Shown here: positions 1 to 12,200 of the stretch, piece after piece
Layout: each line of letters opens with the position of its first letter
Position numbering within the stretch: position 1 is the first letter of the stretch
Assembly: GCA_020226215.1 (NCBI GenBank)
Contig: CM035235.1
Span: 1,687,151-1,751,150 of the forward strand
DNA from: Sindora glabra
Taxonomy: Eukaryota > Streptophyta > Magnoliopsida > Fabales > Fabaceae
Reading direction: 5' to 3'
DNA length: 64,000 bases
The notes under the pieces: generated by a model
Database searches by the model: none
Told to the model about the DNA's origin: nothing
Seen by the model: only the letters and a program-made list of their open reading frames with translations
Translations under genes and position numbers: made by a program

Positions 1-960
1 ATTTAAAATATATAAATTTTGTATTATTAATCAAATCATATATTTTATTTTATTAAATTATTTAATAATATGTTTATTATTATAATAATAAAAATATTAT
101 TATCATTAATTATTTTCTCTTATTTTATTTCTAACCATACCAAATATGATTATAAAATGATGATTTATTTCTCGTCCCTTTTTCCAATTTAAAAACTAGA
201 GATTAGATTCTCGCACGAAATTTTTAATCCCTTTCAGCATGCAATAATTAAATATTTTTATATATAAAAACTAATTAAATGGAACTTAAGGTAGATACTG
301 GGTAAACCAAAGAACAACCACAAATTGCATATGGCCAAACCTTCTCATCAACCATTTATTGCTGGAAATGTCTGGATTGTAGAGTCAAGGTTTTTGGATT
401 GATTACCAGCATCTCAATTTTTACGTAGCTTCCCTTGTTCATTTCACGTTTACTTCTGTGAAATACCCTTTGCTTACGGCGAACGTGTAATCAATGGCAA
501 GACTTTTCATATAAGCCCCAGTGATTTTATTGTAATTTATCTACTTTTCATATAATCTACATTAATAGACAGTTTAAATTTAGTAATTATAGCTTTTAAA
601 TGCTTTTAATTAGGGCCTTATACCTAGGAGTGCAAATTAGTTAAGTTTGATTCAAATTTGATTTCAAATGAATCAAACTCAATTAATGTATAAGTTTGAG
701 TTCAATGTTTATATTACTTGTTTTGAATTATTTGTGAATCTAAACAAATTTAATAATACAAAACATTATTTATTATTATACAATATATAAATAATTAGTA
801 CATGAAGAGTCTAATCACATTAATAATTTTTCAGATTTTATGAAAAAAATATAATTTGAGTAGGAAGAAAATTTATAATTTATTATATTTAAAATTTATT
901 GTATATAATATCATATTATTAAATGTATTCATTTAATAATATAAGATATATTATTAAAAA
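1..960. repeat. Duplicated RLP-upstream block, left copy
   Basis: AT-rich sequence with no gene. It matches 61920-62870 near the right end base for base over long stretches, including the segment after the Asn/Ile-rich start and the phrase 'cttacggcgaacgt'. Inside it, 300-560 is one copy of the RLP promoter-proximal module that also lies just before the start of RLP-A. The two copies lie in the same orientation, so they are direct repeats about 62 kb apart. Confidence 0.8.
300..560 (+). repeat. Orphan RLP promoter-proximal module (copy 1)
   Basis: Contains the marker phrases shared by all modules: 'accatttattgctggaaatg', 'gattgtagagtcaaggttt', 'cctttgcttacggc' and 'ggcaagacttttcat'. The same phrases precede the start codon of RLP-A at 9140-9190. 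No RLP coding sequence follows here, so it is an orphan copy. Confidence 0.7.
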
Positions 961-1319
961 TATTATTTATTTATAATTTATATATTTCATATTATTTTTT
1001 ATTTTTTAATATTTTGTTGATAGCTGAGGTTCAAGATTGGTGACCAATTATATGTCATTTTATCTTTTACTTCATTATCTCCATTAAATTCCCATTTGTT
1101 AGAAGAAAATTAACTCATGATTTTCATTTTATATGATTTAGTAGCAAGTTTGTAATTAAAATTTATATAAAAAACAGTTCATAAAAATTTTTACTTTTAT
1201 TTAAATAAAATAATGATAGTTCAATTACCTTATTTACATATCAGAATCTTATTTATTGATTTTTATGGGCATTTATACCTAAATAAACTGTCAGTACAGA
1301 ACTCTTAACCTAAATCAAA

Positions 1320-1500
1320 ATATAACCACAGAATTGCGTATGACCCAACTTCCTCATCAACCATTCATCGCTGGAAAAGTGTGGATCTTAAAGTCAAGGT
1401 CTCAGGGCATGATTAGGTGGCATTTCCTCCGCATACCAATTGTTACACAGTTTTCTTAGCGTGTAATTTGGCCAAGACTTTTCAAAAATCTCATCTCAAT
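1320..1500 (+). repeat. Orphan RLP promoter-proximal module (copy 2, diverged)
   Basis: A more diverged module: 'aacttcctcatcaaccattc', then 'gctggaaaagtgtggatctt', then 'ggccaagacttttcaaaaat'. The same variant occurs at 5870-5930 and 6470-6620. No coding exon follows. Confidence 0.55.
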
Positions 1501-1824
1501 TTCTACAGAAAATGATTGCAGGTTTTCTGATTAATTAATTATAAAACATATATAATTTTTTTTATATAAGTCGTAAGTATTTGTAAGCAATGTAAATATA
1601 TGATTTAAACCACTGGGTATATTATAATTAATTTATCTATTTTTATTCAGTTTATATAAATAGACAGTGTAAATTAAGTAGTTATGATTTTAAAAGCTCA
1701 TAATTAGATATTCACAAGAAAAATTTTGATCCCATTTAGCGTGGCATAACTAAATATTTTCATATATAAAAACTAATTAAGTCAAAGTTAAGGTGAAAAT
1801 AAAGTGGAAAAATCAAAATAGCAT

Positions 1825-2045
1825 CATATGGCCCAACCTTGTCGTCAACCATTTTTTCCAGCATCTCAATTGTTACGTGGCAAACGTGTAATTAGTGGCA
1901 AGACTTGAAAACTGTTTGGATGACCTCAAAGACTTGAGATCAGAAACTAGTATATTATATGCGGGTGCTTCTTAATTTAAATAATGCAAAGCAAGCATGC
2001 TAGAAAAAAATGGGTGCGAAGAATTTTCTATAATATTTTAGATTA
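1825..2045 (+). repeat. Orphan RLP promoter module with a start-codon remnant (copy 3)
   Basis: Reads through 'gatcagaaactagtatatta' into 'gcatgctagaaaaaaatggg', which matches the region around the RLP-A start codon (TATA-like stretch, then two close ATGs). The reading frame dies within a few codons, and the LRR N-terminal domain never follows. It is a 5' end without its gene. The copies at 7910-8220 and 62885-63100 have the same structure. Confidence 0.7.
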
Positions 2046-2197
2046 ATTTATTTTAATAAAATTGTAAAATAAAATCATTCAAGTTTTAATACAATTAAGT
2101 TTATAAATAATATAATCGAGTACAATATCAAAATAAGATTCAAGAATTTCAAAACTCATATTAAGTATTAATTATTTAGATTCATAAATTCAATATA

Positions 2198-2201
<4 letters not shown>

Positions 2202-2243
<42 letters not shown>
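2202..2243. repeat. (AT)n microsatellite
   Basis: About 42 bp of uninterrupted TA repeats. It sits exactly between two direct copies of one segment (about 1965-2200 and 2249-2480), so it marks the junction of a local tandem duplication. Confidence 0.95.
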
Positions 2244-2246
<3 letters not shown>

Positions 2247-2248
2247 GG

Positions 2249-3020
2249 TGCTTCTTAATTTAAATAATGCAAACCAAGAATGCTAGAAAAAATGGGTGCG
2301 AAGAAGTTTCTCTAATATTTTGGATTAATTTATTTTAATAAAATTGTAAAATAAGATCTTTCAAGTTCTAATACAACTAATTTCATAAATAATATAATCG
2401 AGTACAATATCAAAATAAAATTCAAGAATTTCCAAATTCATATTAAGTATTAATTATTTAGATTCATAAATTCAATATAGCTTTATTTAATGTTTTATTT
2501 AAAATTTTAATGACATCATTAAAATATTAAATCAGATTGCATTGAATTCATGAATTTAAATTGTTAGAAAATAGTAATTAATGCTTAACAATAGGGATTG
2601 TTGTTAAGTACTTGCCTAACAGAAAAATACACAGGATTTGTGCAAAAGGATTTGTTCACTTCAAACAAACATTGATTCTTCCCTGATCGTAAATTACGCT
2701 ATCTTAATCGCCAGTACTCTGTTTGGACAAGATATTAGTAAAATTCTTGGATTTTAAAATGCGTGTATTTCAAATATCTTCGTTTCAATACTCTCAATTT
2801 CATAAATAACTTATTTGGCTATGTAACACTTATTTATATGAAAGTATTTTTGAGCACTTATTTTCATAAATTAATAAATAATTAAAATGGATTTAGAACT
2901 ATAATATTAAATATTTCATTTAAGTGAACACTTTATTTTATTATTTTAATATTTTATCAATTGAAATTTTGTTTTAATTTTTATTTTTTTAATTGATATA
3001 TTTTATTTTTATATCACTAT
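2249..3020. repeat. Tandem copy of the RLP start remnant plus conserved AT-rich tail
   Basis: 2249-2480 repeats 1965-2200, including a second start remnant near 2279. The tail from about 2570 ('gcttaacaatagggattgtt' onward) recurs at 8505-9000 and 63500-64000. No coding potential is visible. The three tails show that the same ancestral block was copied at least three times in this window. Confidence 0.7.
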
Positions 3021-3099
3021 ATTTTTTTTACTTCATTAATCTTAGAATAAGTTCACAATATTTCTAAAATATGAGTATTATTTCTAAATTTTTGTAATT

Positions 3100-4970
3100 T
3101 ATGGAGTAATTTTGAAGTTTTTAAAGTAAAGGGATAAAATTCAATTATTTCAAAAACTAAGAGAGTAATTTGGATTTTTTTGAAACACTTTATGGTTTCT
3201 TGCCAATCCATTGAGCGCTTGTTAATTATAATTTCAATAATAAAATTTAAAATATACAAATCTTGTATTATTAATCAAATCATATATTTTTATTATATTA
3301 TACTATTTAATAATATATTTATTATTCTAATAAAAATGTCATTATCATTAATTATTTTTTCCTATTTTATTCCTAACCATACTAAATATAATTATAAAAT
3401 CATCATTTAATTCTCGTTTCTTTTCCCAATTTAAAAACTAAAAATTAGGTTCTCGCACGAAATTTGTAGGCCCTTTTAGCATGAAATAATTAAATAACTT
3501 TATATATAATAATTAATTAAATCAAAGTTAAGTATGGCCTAACCATCTCATCAACCATTTATTGCTGGAAATGCGGGGATTGTAAAGTCGAGAAGTCAGG
3601 TTTTTGGACTGATTATGTGCCGTTTTTCCCAGCACGTCAGTTGTTACGCAGCTTCCTTTTATTCCTTTCACATTTACTTTTGGGAAATATTCTCCTTTTT
3701 TTTTAATTGGAAATACCCTTTGCTTTAGGCAAACGTGTGATTAGTGGCAAGACTTTTCATTTAAACCACAGTGATTTTATCGTAATTTATCTACTTTTCA
3801 TGTAATCTATATAAATAGACAGTTAAATTTAATAATTATGGCCTTTACACTTAAGAGTCCAAGTTAAGTCAAATTACTTGTGAATGCTTGAAATTAATTT
3901 GCAAAAAGTTGGAGTCAAATTTGACTTCAAAAGAGTCAGATTTAATTAATATATAAACGGAGATTGATTTTTATATTATTTAATTTGTACTTTTTGTAAA
4001 TTTAAATGAATTTAATAATAAAATATATATTTTTATTACTACACACTATATAAATAATACAGTACATGAAAAATTGAATCATATTAGTAATTTTTAAGAT
4101 TCTAGAAAGAAATATGATTTTTTAATTGAAATAATTAGCTTTCGCTGATTATTTGCATATAAGAAACTAATTAAATCAAAGTTAAGGTGGATAAACTAAA
4201 GAACAACCCCGACCATCTCATCAACCATTCATTGCTGGAAATGCATGGATTGTAAAGTCAAGAAGTCAAGGTTTTTGGACTGATTATGTGCCATTTTTCC
4301 CGGCATCTCAATTGTTACGTAGCTTCCTTACGTTCCTTTCACATTTACTTTTGGGGAATATCCTTTGGGTTTTTTTTTTTTTTAAAATTGGAAATACCCT
4401 TTGCTTTATGCAAACGAGTAATTGGTGGCAAGACTTTTCATTCAAACCACAGTGATTTTATTGCAATTTATCTACTTTTCATAAAACCTATATAAACAAG
4501 CAGTTGAAATTAAGTAACTACAGCTTTTAAATGCTTTTAATTAGGATCTTATACTTAGGAGTGCAATATATATGAGTTAAACTTAATTTTTATATTACTT
4601 TCATTTGAACTATTTGTGAATCTAAATGAATTTAATAATAGAAAATATATTTTTATTACTACAGAATATATAAATAATATGGTGCATAAAAAATTGAATC
4701 ACATAGTAATTTTCAAGATTTTATGAAAAATATGATTCTTTGGTTAAAATAATTAGCTTTTGCTAAGTATACTTATTAGTATCATATGACAATTGTATAG
4801 ATATCTTTAATTAATTTGATGATAAAAAAAATTTTACTAAAAAGTAAAATGGGATTAAAAAAAAGTCTAGTGCTTAGTTTATTTGTAAAAGATGAGATTT
4901 TATATATTCAAATTTAGGCGAAATAACAAACTATTTGAATAAGATTGTATAAACTTACATAAGTTTATAT
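3100..4970. repeat. Duplicated block, paralogue of 36680-38350
   Basis: Nearly identical to 36680-38350 from 'gaaacactttatggtttctt' through 'gattgtataaacttacataa', apart from a gap in the right copy near 37790. It contains two RLP promoter modules, at about 3535-3800 and 4200-4470. Open frames in both copies (for example near 3180 and 36751) are AT-rich and low-complexity and are not taken as genes. Confidence 0.75.
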
Positions 4971-5690
4971 TCATTAAAAACTTGAATTTAAATTTGAATA
5001 TTCTAAGGTTGATGAAAAAATGGGGTCTAATAACTTACTAGGCAAATAAATTTGTATATACTCATTGTTAAGAGAAATATCCTCTCTCCAAACATATAAG
5101 TATCAAATAATTAAATTACTCAAAATATGATAATAAAACTCACAAAAAATTTAATGTGAAAAATCTCAAATTTTAGAGGAAAAATTACAAATGAGAAGAT
5201 CATATTCAGTATAGTAAAAAAGATTGCAAGATAATGCATGTAAAAGCTCTTCACTGTAACATCAGAACTTCCAAACTACTATCTCTACATCTCTCTCAAA
5301 TTTCTGTGACTTCTCCTAAACACTCACATTATATTTTTCTTATACCTTAAATTATTGGCTAATAAATATATTTATACTCAAAATTACTTGTTTGATAAGA
5401 AATCTTAATCCAATTCTAATACAAAAATTTACCTTGATTAGGAAGAAAATTCACAATTTATTATATATAAAATCTATTGTATACAATATCTTATTGTTAA
5501 ATTGTTTATTTAATAATATAATATATATTATTTATAATTTATATATATATTTCATATTTTTTATTTTTTAATATTTTGTTGATAGCTCAAGCTCAAGATT
5601 GGTGACCAATTATATATTACTTTATCTTTTACTTCATCATCAACATTAGGTTCCCATTTATTAGAAGGAAATTAAATCACATAATTTTCA
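4970..5690. other. AT-rich spacer, no gene seen
   Basis: No open frame with recognisable protein similarity, no RNA gene and no clear element ends. Parts near 5440-5640 resemble 860-1040. Confidence 0.5.
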
Positions 5691-6510
5691 TTTTATTTAA
5701 TTTAATGACAAATTCGTAATTAAAGTTTATAAAAAATCAGTTCATAGAATTTTTTACTTTCATTTAAATAAAATAATAATAGTTCAATAAATCTTATTTA
5801 TTAATTTTTATGGGCGTTTATACCTAAATAAACTGCCATTTCTCCTAAATCAAAATATAACCACCAAATTTCGTATGACTGAACTTCCTCATCAACGTAC
5901 CATTTATCGGTGAAAAAGTGTGGATCCTTTTAGCATGAAATAATTAAATAACTTTATATATAATAATTAATTAAATCAAAGTTAAGTATGGCCTAACCAT
6001 CTCATCAACCATTTATTGCTGGAAATGCGTGGATTGTAAAGTCAAGAAGTCAGGTTTTTGGACTGATTATGTGCCATTTTTCCCAGCACGTCAGTTGTTA
6101 CGCAGCTTCCTTTTATTCCTTTCACATTTACTTTTGGGAAATATTCTCCTTTTTTTTAATTGGAAATACCCTTTGCTTTAGGCAAACGTGTGATTAGTGG
6201 CAAGACTTTTCATTTAAACCACAGTGATTTTATCGTAATTTATCTACTTTTCATGTAATCTATATAAATAGACAGTTAAATTTTCATTTTATTTAATTTA
6301 ATGACAAATTCGTAATTAAAATTTATAAAAAAATCAGTTCATAAAATTTTTTACTTTCATTTAAATAAAATAATAATAGTTCAATAAATCTTATTTATTA
6401 ATTTTTATGGGCGTTTATACCTAAATAAACTGCCATTTCTCCTAAATCAAAATATAACCACCAAATTTCGTATGACTCAACTTCCTCATCAACCATTTAT
6501 AGGTGAAAAA
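5690..6510. repeat. Nested duplication: about 235-bp repeats flanking an inserted RLP module
   Basis: 5690-5925 and 6284-6520 are almost identical direct repeats, both running through 'gtatgact.aacttcctcatc' to 'gtgtggatcc'. Between them, 5926-6282 is an almost exact copy of 3470-3825, which holds a promoter module. The junctions share a few bases with both parents (for example 'ccttttagc'), as expected from template switching or unequal exchange at microhomology. Confidence 0.75.
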
Positions 6511-6619
6511 GTGTGGATCCTAAAGTCAAGATCTTAGGACTTAACTGTGTGCCATTTCTTCCGCATAGCAATTTTTACACGGTTTCCTTAGCGTATAATT
6601 TGGCCAAAACTTTTCAAAA

Positions 6620-7905
6620 ATCTCATCTCAATTTCTATAGAAGGTGATTGCAAGTTTTCTTAGTAAATAATTATAAAACATATGTAAATATTTTATAAAA
6701 GTCGTTACTACTTGTAAGCAATGTAAATATTTTGTACATGCTTGCTTCCCTGCTCCATCCGTAATGCTAATGTACATGCGTGGGAGATCCTTAGCGCTTT
6801 GTCTTTTCTATTGCACCGATTGATGCCACATGCCCATATCGCTATGCTACTTCAACGGCGAATTTTAATATAATATTTTAAATGGTTAAATGACTCATAT
6901 GAAAATATTTTTAAAATTTATGACGTAATTATATAGTATTAATATATAATTTAAAAAATTTTAAGAGGTCAAGGAAGAATGTAAAACGGACAATTCGTTA
7001 CAAATATAGATTGACCCGGCTCTAGTATGTAATAGATTAATTTATATTACTTGCATTAAAAATAAATTTTAATTTTAAAATTTATTAAAATTTGTGATGG
7101 ATCAAACTAATTTATAAATTTTGATCGTGAATTCATAGATGTGATAAATACGAATTAATTTGTAAAGAATTAAGTTCGTGGTGGACTAATCTATATTATT
7201 TGTATTTAAAAAATAAATTTAATTTCAAATGTTTAAATTTATCATAATTCATAATGGATTTAGATCGACTTATGAGTTTTGATCACCCTTACTCCCAACC
7301 CTTCTATGAAGTTTCATTGGCGGGCATCTTGACATTAATGTTGTAGTCTAGCTTAATATTACTTTAAATATTTTATTTCTAATCATATCTATGATTCAAA
7401 TGTAGGGTTTTATATGTATCAAATTAACTAAAAATTAAATATTTTAGCAAAGAATTAATATAATATTATAGTGATATATAATATTATTTAAAAAAATTTT
7501 CTTTTTAGTATAAAATAATTTGTCACTCATATTATAAAAATAAAAAATATTTTAATAAATAATTATGATAATCTTGATTCAACTTCTATTATAATGATTG
7601 TAATGATAAGTACTGCAACAGCCGATTGATTTAAAATAATCAAAAAAAGAGAAAAAGAATTAAGGATTTTTATTTTCTTTGTATTAGTTTAGTTAAAAAT
7701 ATTATAATTAATTTATCTATTTTTCATTCAATTTATAAAAACAGAAAGTGTAAATTTAGTTATGACTTTAAAAGTTCATAATTAGATACTCACACGAAAA
7801 TTTTAATCCCATTTACCGTGGCATAATTAAATAGTTTTATATATAAAAACTAATTAAATCAAAGTTACAATGAAAATAAAGTGGAAAAATCAAAATACCA
7901 TCACA
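6620..7905. other. Spacer with a short base-balanced island, no gene
   Basis: 6735-6855 is markedly less AT-rich than its surroundings and appears nowhere else in the window. It has no long open frame. The rest, about 6860-7700, is AT-rich with no recognisable feature. Confidence 0.45.
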
Positions 7906-9010
7906 AATTGCATATGGCCCAACCTTGTCATCGACCATTTATTGCCAGAAATGTGTGGATTGTAGAGTCAAGGTCTTTGGATTGATTATGTGCCATTTTT
8001 TCGAGCATCTCAAATGTTACGTAGCTTCCTTTGTTCCTTTCACGTTTGTTTTGGTGAAATGCCCTTTGCTTACGGCAAACGTGCAATTAGTAGCAAGACT
8101 TGAAAACTGTTTGGATGACCTCAAAGACTTGAGATCAGAAACTAGTATATTATATGCGGGTGCTTCTTAATTTAAATAATGCAAAGCAAGCATGCTAGAA
8201 AAAATGGGTGCGAAGAATTTTCTAGAATATTTTGGATTAATTTATTTTAATAAAATTGTAAAATAAAATCATTCAAGTTTTAATACAATTAAGTTTATAA
8301 ATAATATAATTGAGTAAAATATCAAAATAAAATTCAAGAATTTCCAAATTCATATTAAATATTAATTATTTAAATTCATAAATTCAATATAACTTTATTT
8401 AATGATTTATTTAAAATTTTAATGACATCATTAAAATTTAAAATAAAATATTAAATCAGATTGCGTTGAATTCATGAATTTAAATAGTTAGAAAAAAGTA
8501 ATTAATGCTTAACAATAGGGATTGTTGTTAAGTACTTGCCTAACAGAAAAATACACAGAATTTGTGCAAAACAATTTGTTCACTTCAATAGATATTCCAC
8601 TACATGCAACAACCATTGATTTTTCTCTGATCGTAAATTACGCTATCTTAATCACTAGTACTCTGTTTTGACAAGATATTAGTAAAATTCTTTGATTTTA
8701 AAATGGATATATTTCAAATATCTTCGTTTCAATATTCTCAATTTCATAAATAACTTATTTGGCTATGTAACACTTATTTATATTAAAGTATTTTTGAGCA
8801 TTTGTTTTCTTACATTAATAAATAATTAAAATAACATTAGAACTATAATATTAAATATTTCATTTAAGTGAACACTTTATTTTATTATTTTAATATTTTA
8901 TCAATTTAAATTTTGTTTTAATTTTTATTTTTCTAATTGATATATTTTATTTTTATATCACTAATTTTTTTTACTTCACTTAATCTTAGAATAAGTTCAC
9001 AATATTATTG
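7905..9010. repeat. Duplicated RLP-upstream block with orphan start (copy 9)
   Basis: Parallel to 1825-3020 and 62885-64000: promoter module, start-codon remnant near 8190, then the AT-rich tail with 'gcttaacaatagggattgtt'. It lies directly upstream of RLP-A, whose own module begins at about 9140. The functional gene is therefore preceded by a dead copy of its own 5' end. Confidence 0.7.
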
Positions 9011-9223
9011 TAGTTAATTTATAAAAATTATAATTATTTCAATATTTATTTACAAATTTCTCTGTAATAAAAAAATATATAGTTACAAAAACAAAAAAAA
9101 AGGAAAATAAATAAAAGTTAACTGCAAAATAAGCTTACCTACCCTTTGCTTACGGCAAACGTGTTATTAGTGGCAAGACTCGACAACTGTTTGGATGACC
9201 CCAACAACTTGAGATCAGAAACT

Positions 9224-9236
9224 AGTATATATATAC
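9224..9236 (+). promoter_or_regulatory. Candidate TATA box of RLP-A
   Basis: 'gtatatatatacg' lies about 35-45 bp before the candidate start codons at 9269 and 9281, inside the segment shared with the orphan modules. The short distance to the ATG would mean a very short leader, so the true start of transcription is uncertain. Confidence 0.35.
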
Positions 9237-9268
9237 GTGCTTGTAAAATTAAATATTGCAAAGCAAAC

Positions 9269-12200
9269 ATGTTAGAAAAAATGGGTGTGAGGAAGTCAGT
9301 ATGGTTGGTGTTAATGTTGATTTTGATTTCAGTGGAAAAGTGGTGCTGTGAAGGGTGTTGGAAGGAAGAGAGAGATGCTCTTCTACGTTTAAGACAAGTT
9401 TTCAATCATTCGTCGCGTTTAGAAACATGGGTGGATGGCACGGACTGTTGTCAATGGGATAGAGTCAAGTGTAACACAACCACAAGCCGAGTGGTTGAGC
9501 TCGATCTTAGTTGGATCGCATGGGGATTTTCAAGTGTAACACAAAACAATTTTACGGGTCTAAATTTCTCGGATTTTCAAGCCTTTGAGGATCTCAGAAG
9601 TCTGGATTTAAGTCTCAATAATATTGTGGGGTGTGCTCAAAATTTAGGTGGGTATTCGTCGTTGGTGCCCTCAAAGAAATCTAAATTAATTTTTCATTTT
9701 ACTTATCTTTCAATTATAAACATATTTATTGTATTTTATTTACATTGTTGTAGGGTCTTTGAGGTTAAAAAATCTACGATTCCTTTACCTGGAATATAAT
9801 CACCTGAATGACACTAGCATCCTACCGTGTTTGAGTGGACAGGAAAATCAGTATATGGTGAGGGAATCTTTCTCCACACCTATCTTGCATGTTTATGATA
9901 TTTTGTTTTTTTATGCTACTATTTATTCTCAATTTTTCACATACTACGATCATAATTAACCAATTTGGAGGTTTTTGATTTAAGGTTTTTAGAAAAACAT
10001 GTTTACATTCACAATTTGTTCATAAAAATTTGTTACTTTTATATAAAATAAAAAATTTTAAAGAATTTTCTATTAAACTCTAATGATGAATTAAAATTTT
10101 TTAATTAATATTTGTTGCACGTAAAGTCTATATGCATTTATGATCTTTTGTGCAAAAATTACAAGTTTTCTGTTAAACTTTTATAAAAATAAATTGTCTT
10201 CTTTTCTCCTATATATTGGTATAAATGTTTGATAAAAAATCTCTACAAGTTGTATTACCGACGTGGATTTTTTTTTTTGTTGGTCGTAGTCTCGCACATA
10301 GATATGCTATCTTTTATTAAAATATGGATAAGATATAATAAAAAAATTTGTCCTCTTTATTTTTTATGATCTAATATGGCATGACTAACCGTCTCTTTGG
10401 AACCAATAACAATAAGATTTTATTTAACTTTATGTTTAAATTTTTTTAAATGATGTTTGAATTCAATTTAGAAAAAGACTTTATTTAAATTTAATTGCAT
10501 TAGCCATTTGATACTTTAAATTAAATTTCTACTGCCATGAAATCCTTCAAATTAATTTATCATGTATTTGACTAAAATTTGTTTAAAGGACCATATGATA
10601 CATGTCCTTGAATTTTGTTAATTGATAATTTTATATGTTGTGTAAATATTTCACAGACAATAAGAAGTTGTCATGGCCTGAAAATCTTGAAGAGCTTTCC
10701 TTGTCTAGAAATGATTTTGGGAATGATATTCTATCATCCTTCACTGGGCTTCATCAATTGAAATTAATTGATTTGAGTGAAAATCATCTAGAAGGATCCC
10801 TAAATATAAGTGGTCAGTACTGTTAACCTGTACTAATACTATGTTGGTTTTATATTCGGTGAAACTATGTATAACCCTATTTAATTTTGTATGTGAATAA
10901 TCCTTTGCATCACAGGGTTAAGCGCTTTGAGCAAACTGAAGACCCTCCGTATAGGTTATAACAAAATAACCAATTTAAGTGTCCGTGAAGGTAATTATAC
11001 AAATTGCATGCATCATTCAATAATTATATATGGTTGCGAACTTTTTGTAAGAAAAAATATTAATAATTCTTATCCACTTATAACATGATTAAAAATATGT
11101 CTATTTGTTCTGCACACAATAAAGGATTCTCATGGCCAACAAGTCTTGAAGATCTTCAGATTCAAAGAAATAATTTCAACAATGACATTGTATCATCCTT
11201 CAGTAATCTCCAAAATCTAAAATCACTTGACCTTAGTGACAACCATCTGGATGGATTATTAGATATAAGTGGTAAGTACTATTGATTATTTTTATCTCAG
11301 GACCATTTCTTTTTAAGTCACAATTAACATAATATTAGCAGTGATTACTATCATTTGCAAACAATTTTATATTATTAGATAATTCATTGCAAACAATTTT
11401 GCATTAGCCTTTGACGTTTGGTTAAATAATATTAGCAGTGATTACTATCATTTGCATCTTTATGTGGTGGTTACCAATCTCCAATTTTTTTCATTTGGAT
11501 GAAAATTATGTTATTAATTCGGAAGAACAGAACAGCACAAAAGAAGTATGTGTGCTTACTTAGTATTTTATATCTATTTGATGCTTGAATTTTAAAATAA
11601 TTTTGAATGATTTGATAAATTTATAGATTATTAGATTAAAATTATTTAATTATAAATATTTATTTTTTAATAGATTTGATTAATAATTTTAATTTTATAA
11701 TTTTTAAAATTAATATGTCACCTAAATTTCGAAACTTTAAAAATATAACAGACTTTACCTGCACATTCACATGAGTAGCGAAGTCAGCATTTTATTTGTT
11801 GTTATTTGAAACCCTTACGTGTGTACGGGGCAAATTGAATGCATAGATGTAAGTTTTAATATAAAATAAAACATATCCAATTTTGTGAAAAACATTAAAA
11901 TTATGTAGTAAATTGGAAAAATATGTCATTTTTTATTATATATTAATACATTAATTTTTCTATTTTATGGTGTGATTTCTTCTATTTAATCTAAAGCGCA
12001 CTAGTTAAATTATTGAATGTGACCAATTTCTTTTTCTACAATAATAAAATAATAGAATACTCATAGTTTAAACTAATCGGAAAAAGACTCAGTTTTCTTA
12101 GTCAATATATCACAATTAATTAAAGACAAAAATTGTAACATTTTTTGATAAATAATAAAAAACAAATGGACTTTTGTTTAATATGTGTCATGTAATTATG

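Noticed and set aside
3053..3410. Short frames on both strands, also near 36751
   Set aside because: They are rich in Ile, Lys, Phe and Asn from AT-rich sequence, lie in repeated intergenic blocks and show no domain.
9146..9268. Upstream extension of the RLP-A reading frame to an ATG at 9146
   Set aside because: The extension lies in the promoter module shared with orphan copies and contains the TATA-like stretch. The hydrophobic signal peptide begins only after 9281, so the later start is preferred.
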